This document shows, piece after piece, positions 62,538-64,000 of a stretch of 64,000 bases of DNA. Position numbers and translations under genes: made by a program. The notes beneath the pieces are model-generated. The model saw only the letters and a list, made by a program, of their open reading frames with translations, was not told where the DNA came from and did not search any database. The stretch comes from Paenibacillus dendritiformis (GTDB lineage Bacteria > Bacillota > Bacilli > Paenibacillales > Paenibacillaceae): contig NZ_AP025344.1 in the NCBI RefSeq assembly GCF_021654795.1, positions 3,286,501-3,350,500 on the forward strand, in the 5' to 3' direction. The stretch's first letter is position 1, and each line of letters starts with the position of its first letter.

Positions 62538-63248
62538 TTAGCTACCGCGAGCCTCCCGGCTTCGCCGGGCCACCCCGGATTCATAGGCTGCCGCGATAAC
62601 CGCCTGGCTCACTTTGTCCGCCACCTGGGGATGGAAGACGCTTGGAATAATATACTGCTCATTCCGTTCTTCATCGGTAATAACCGAAGCGATCGCTTGG
62701 GCCGCGGCAAGCTTCATCGATTCCGTTATCCGGGAAGCCCGGCAATCCAGCACGCCGCGGAACATGCCGGGAAAGCATAATACGTTATTGATCTGACTGG
62801 TTCGGGTAATCCGAACGCCCGGTCGCAATGACGCGCGCATGCGGCTCCGCCTCCTCCGGCATAATCTCGGGGAGCGGATTCGCCATCGCAAACACGATCG
62901 GGTCTGCCGCCATCCGCTCCACATCCTCCGCCTTCAACACATTCGGACCGGACAGACCGATGAATACGTCAGCTCCCTCAAGCGCTTCGGAGAGGCCGCC
63001 TTCCACCTTTCGCGGATTCGTCCGGCCAGCGAACCCGTTCCAGAGCGGATCCGAATAAGCATGTCCGCTTACGAGGGCTCCTTGCCGATCTACGCCGATC
63101 AGATCGGCAACCCCGGAGGCCAGCAATATTTTGGCGCAGGCCATCCCCGCCGCCCCCAGGCCGCATACGACCAGATCGCTCCAAAGGCCGCGGACTCATA
63201 CTCCAACCGCAAAATAACGCTGGTGCTCATTTCCAACGCGTTGTGCAT
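62538..63248 (-). pseudogene. NAD-dependent malic enzyme with internal deletion and frameshifts
   Basis: ATG at 63248 after AGGGGGA opens MHNALEMSTSVILRLEYES, like the N terminus of short malic enzymes. After about 22 codons it jumps to DLVVCGLGAAGMACAKILLA, the NAD-binding motif, in another frame, so the malate-binding half is gone. A second frameshift near 62785 joins GPNVLKAEDVERMAADPIVF and ANPLPEIMPEE to NNVLCFPGMFRGVLDCRAS and YIIPSVFHPQVADKV. Clearly inactive. Confidence 0.85.
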
Positions 63249-63289
63249 GCGTTGCTTCCCCCTTATCAGATAATTAACTCAGCATATCG

Positions 63290-63758
63290 TTAATGCTGCA
63301 ATGCTTTTACGTCATTAATGATTTTGTCGTAGGGCGTATCGATCATCCCGTCGTACTTGGCCACGACCGTGCCGGACGGGTCGACCAAGAAAAACGAAGT
63401 CCCATGAATGACTTGATCCGAGGACTCATCCTTGGCAATGGCTGTCTTGAAGGAATCGAGCAAGAAGGTTTTGATCTCGCTCCAGCTTGGTGTTGTGCTC
63501 CCACTCCGGCGCATACTTCGCTGTCCGGCCTTCCTTGTCCCGGTAGCGCCACACAATGATCGCCGCCAGAATCAGAACCGGCACGATGACGATAGATGCC
63601 AACACGGTGGAGATCACCATGAGATCCCGCTGTTGTTCGGCAATCGGCCCTTTCGGATCGAGCACGATCATATGCTCGGCGCATCCGGTCGTCAGCACGA
63701 GCAGCGGCGCGATCATGGATAGGAACGCCAGCCAGCGGAAGGTGTTGGATCTCTTCAT
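63290..63758 (-). pseudogene. Chimeric scar: quinol oxidase subunit II (QoxA) N terminus joined to SCO-family C terminus
   Basis: ATG at 63758 opens a lipoprotein-like signal (LLVLTTGCAEHMIVL), then DPKGPIAEQQRDLMV and two membrane helices ending WRYRDKEGR: the start of heme-copper quinol oxidase subunit II. At about 63480 another frame takes over: IKTFLLDSFKTAIAKDESSD, HGTSFFLVDPSGTVVAKYDG to KALQH, the C terminus of SCO1/SenC copper chaperones. The CuA or catalytic part and the SCO CxxxC motif are both missing, so a deletion joined two genes. Confidence 0.85.
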
Positions 63759-63781
63759 TTTTTCATCTCCCTATCGAATGG

Positions 63782-63797
63782 TGTGATTTATATCACG
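63782..63797. promoter_or_regulatory. Crp/Fnr-type palindrome upstream of the QoxA fragment
   Basis: TGTGA-TTTATA-TCACG matches the Crp/Fnr consensus TGTGA-N6-TCACA with one mismatch and lies 24-39 bases before the start codon. It is a plausible remnant of oxygen- or carbon-responsive control of the former oxidase operon. Confidence 0.5.
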
Positions 63798-63896
63798 CCT
63801 TACTTTAAAAGGGAACGGTGCAGGTGTCACCATCCACTCGTTAACTGAAAATACCGGCCATGTTCAACAAACGGAAACAATTGGCGCAATAAGCAA

Positions 63897-63942
63897 AAGA
63901 CGCCTTCAGCCCCGCCATGACAGCGAGGTTGAAGACGTCTTT
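63897..63942 (-). terminator. Terminator near the right edge
   Basis: AAAGACGCCTTCAGCC and GGTTGAAGACGTCTTT pair with two mismatches. On the minus strand it is followed by TGCTTATTG. It probably ends the gene whose last codons lie at the window edge. Confidence 0.5.
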
Positions 63943-63971
63943 GTGAAATTCGTTTTGAGGTCAGTCCTGCC

Positions 63972-64000
63972 TTAGTGCATGCGATGCTTCCAGGAACGGA
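63972..64000 (-). CDS. Possible last codons of a minus-strand gene beyond the edge
   Basis: On the minus strand the frame reads RSWKHRMH and stops at 63972, followed 30 bases later by a terminator. Too short to identify. Confidence 0.25.

Overview
The window looks like chromosomal DNA of a low-to-mid-GC, endospore-forming Firmicute, most probably a Paenibacillus. The evidence is gene content (YtaF, KtrB, a PI-specific phospholipase C, a TipAS-type MerR protein, hybrid 7TM kinases), strong AGGAGG-type ribosome binding sites, a T-box in front of proS, and Fur boxes of the Bacillus 7-1-7 form. No rRNA, tRNA or CRISPR array was seen. Most genes lie on the minus strand.

Layout. 1-6.8 kb: housekeeping and accessory singletons (ABC-type membrane protein, DNA alkylation repeat protein, Crp/Fnr regulator, hydrolase, ChbG-type deacetylase with an odd basic tail, small kinase, TipAS MerR regulator). 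6.8-8.1 kb: repeat-rich gap with the largest copy (A) of an interspersed element. 8.1-13.5 kb: one operon coding a MacA-like adaptor, MacB-like ATPase and permease, response regulator and histidine kinase, probably a peptide-sensing export module, with a secreted phospholipase C upstream. 14.9-16.6 kb: a decayed small gene, an IS1182-type remnant and an ECF sigma factor whose following anti-sigma gene seems to have been cut off by that remnant. 16.6-24 kb: GNAT, VOC and YbaK proteins and an intact ECF sigma/anti-sigma pair. 24-29 kb: T-box-controlled proS and a two-gene MFS/dehydrogenase operon behind a 15-bp inverted repeat. 29-31 kb: a QoxD fragment and many small palindromic repeats. 31.7-34.8 kb: a 1026-residue hybrid kinase. 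35-42 kb: SufR-like regulator with sodA, small membrane proteins, YtaF, Gfo/Idh/MocA oxidoreductase. 42-55 kb: VOC, GNAT and NUDIX proteins, a Fur-MarR-CBS operon, KtrB, catalase. 55-64 kb: PchR-like AraC regulator with a Fur box, MtaD, a MurB paralogue, a MocR regulator, and a debris field with malic enzyme and QoxA-SCO chimera pseudogenes.

Two themes stand out. First, gene erosion: at least ten loci are fragments, frameshifted genes, or fusions of two unrelated truncated genes (ThyX-NagA at 53.6-54.0 kb, QoxA-SCO at 63.3-63.8 kb), so deletions between non-homologous sites appear to have been frequent. Second, a family of interspersed elements (four copies, at 7.0, 44.2, 49.5 and 59.7 kb) that start with CAGGCTGTTG and, when complete, end with its inverse. 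They carry evenly spaced palindromes of about 27 nt and, in copy A, a seven-unit 20-bp tandem array. Copy A has a perfect 6-bp flanking duplication and sits in the loop of a pre-existing hairpin. I regard this family as the best candidate for something undescribed.

All calls come from reading sequence; no database search was run.
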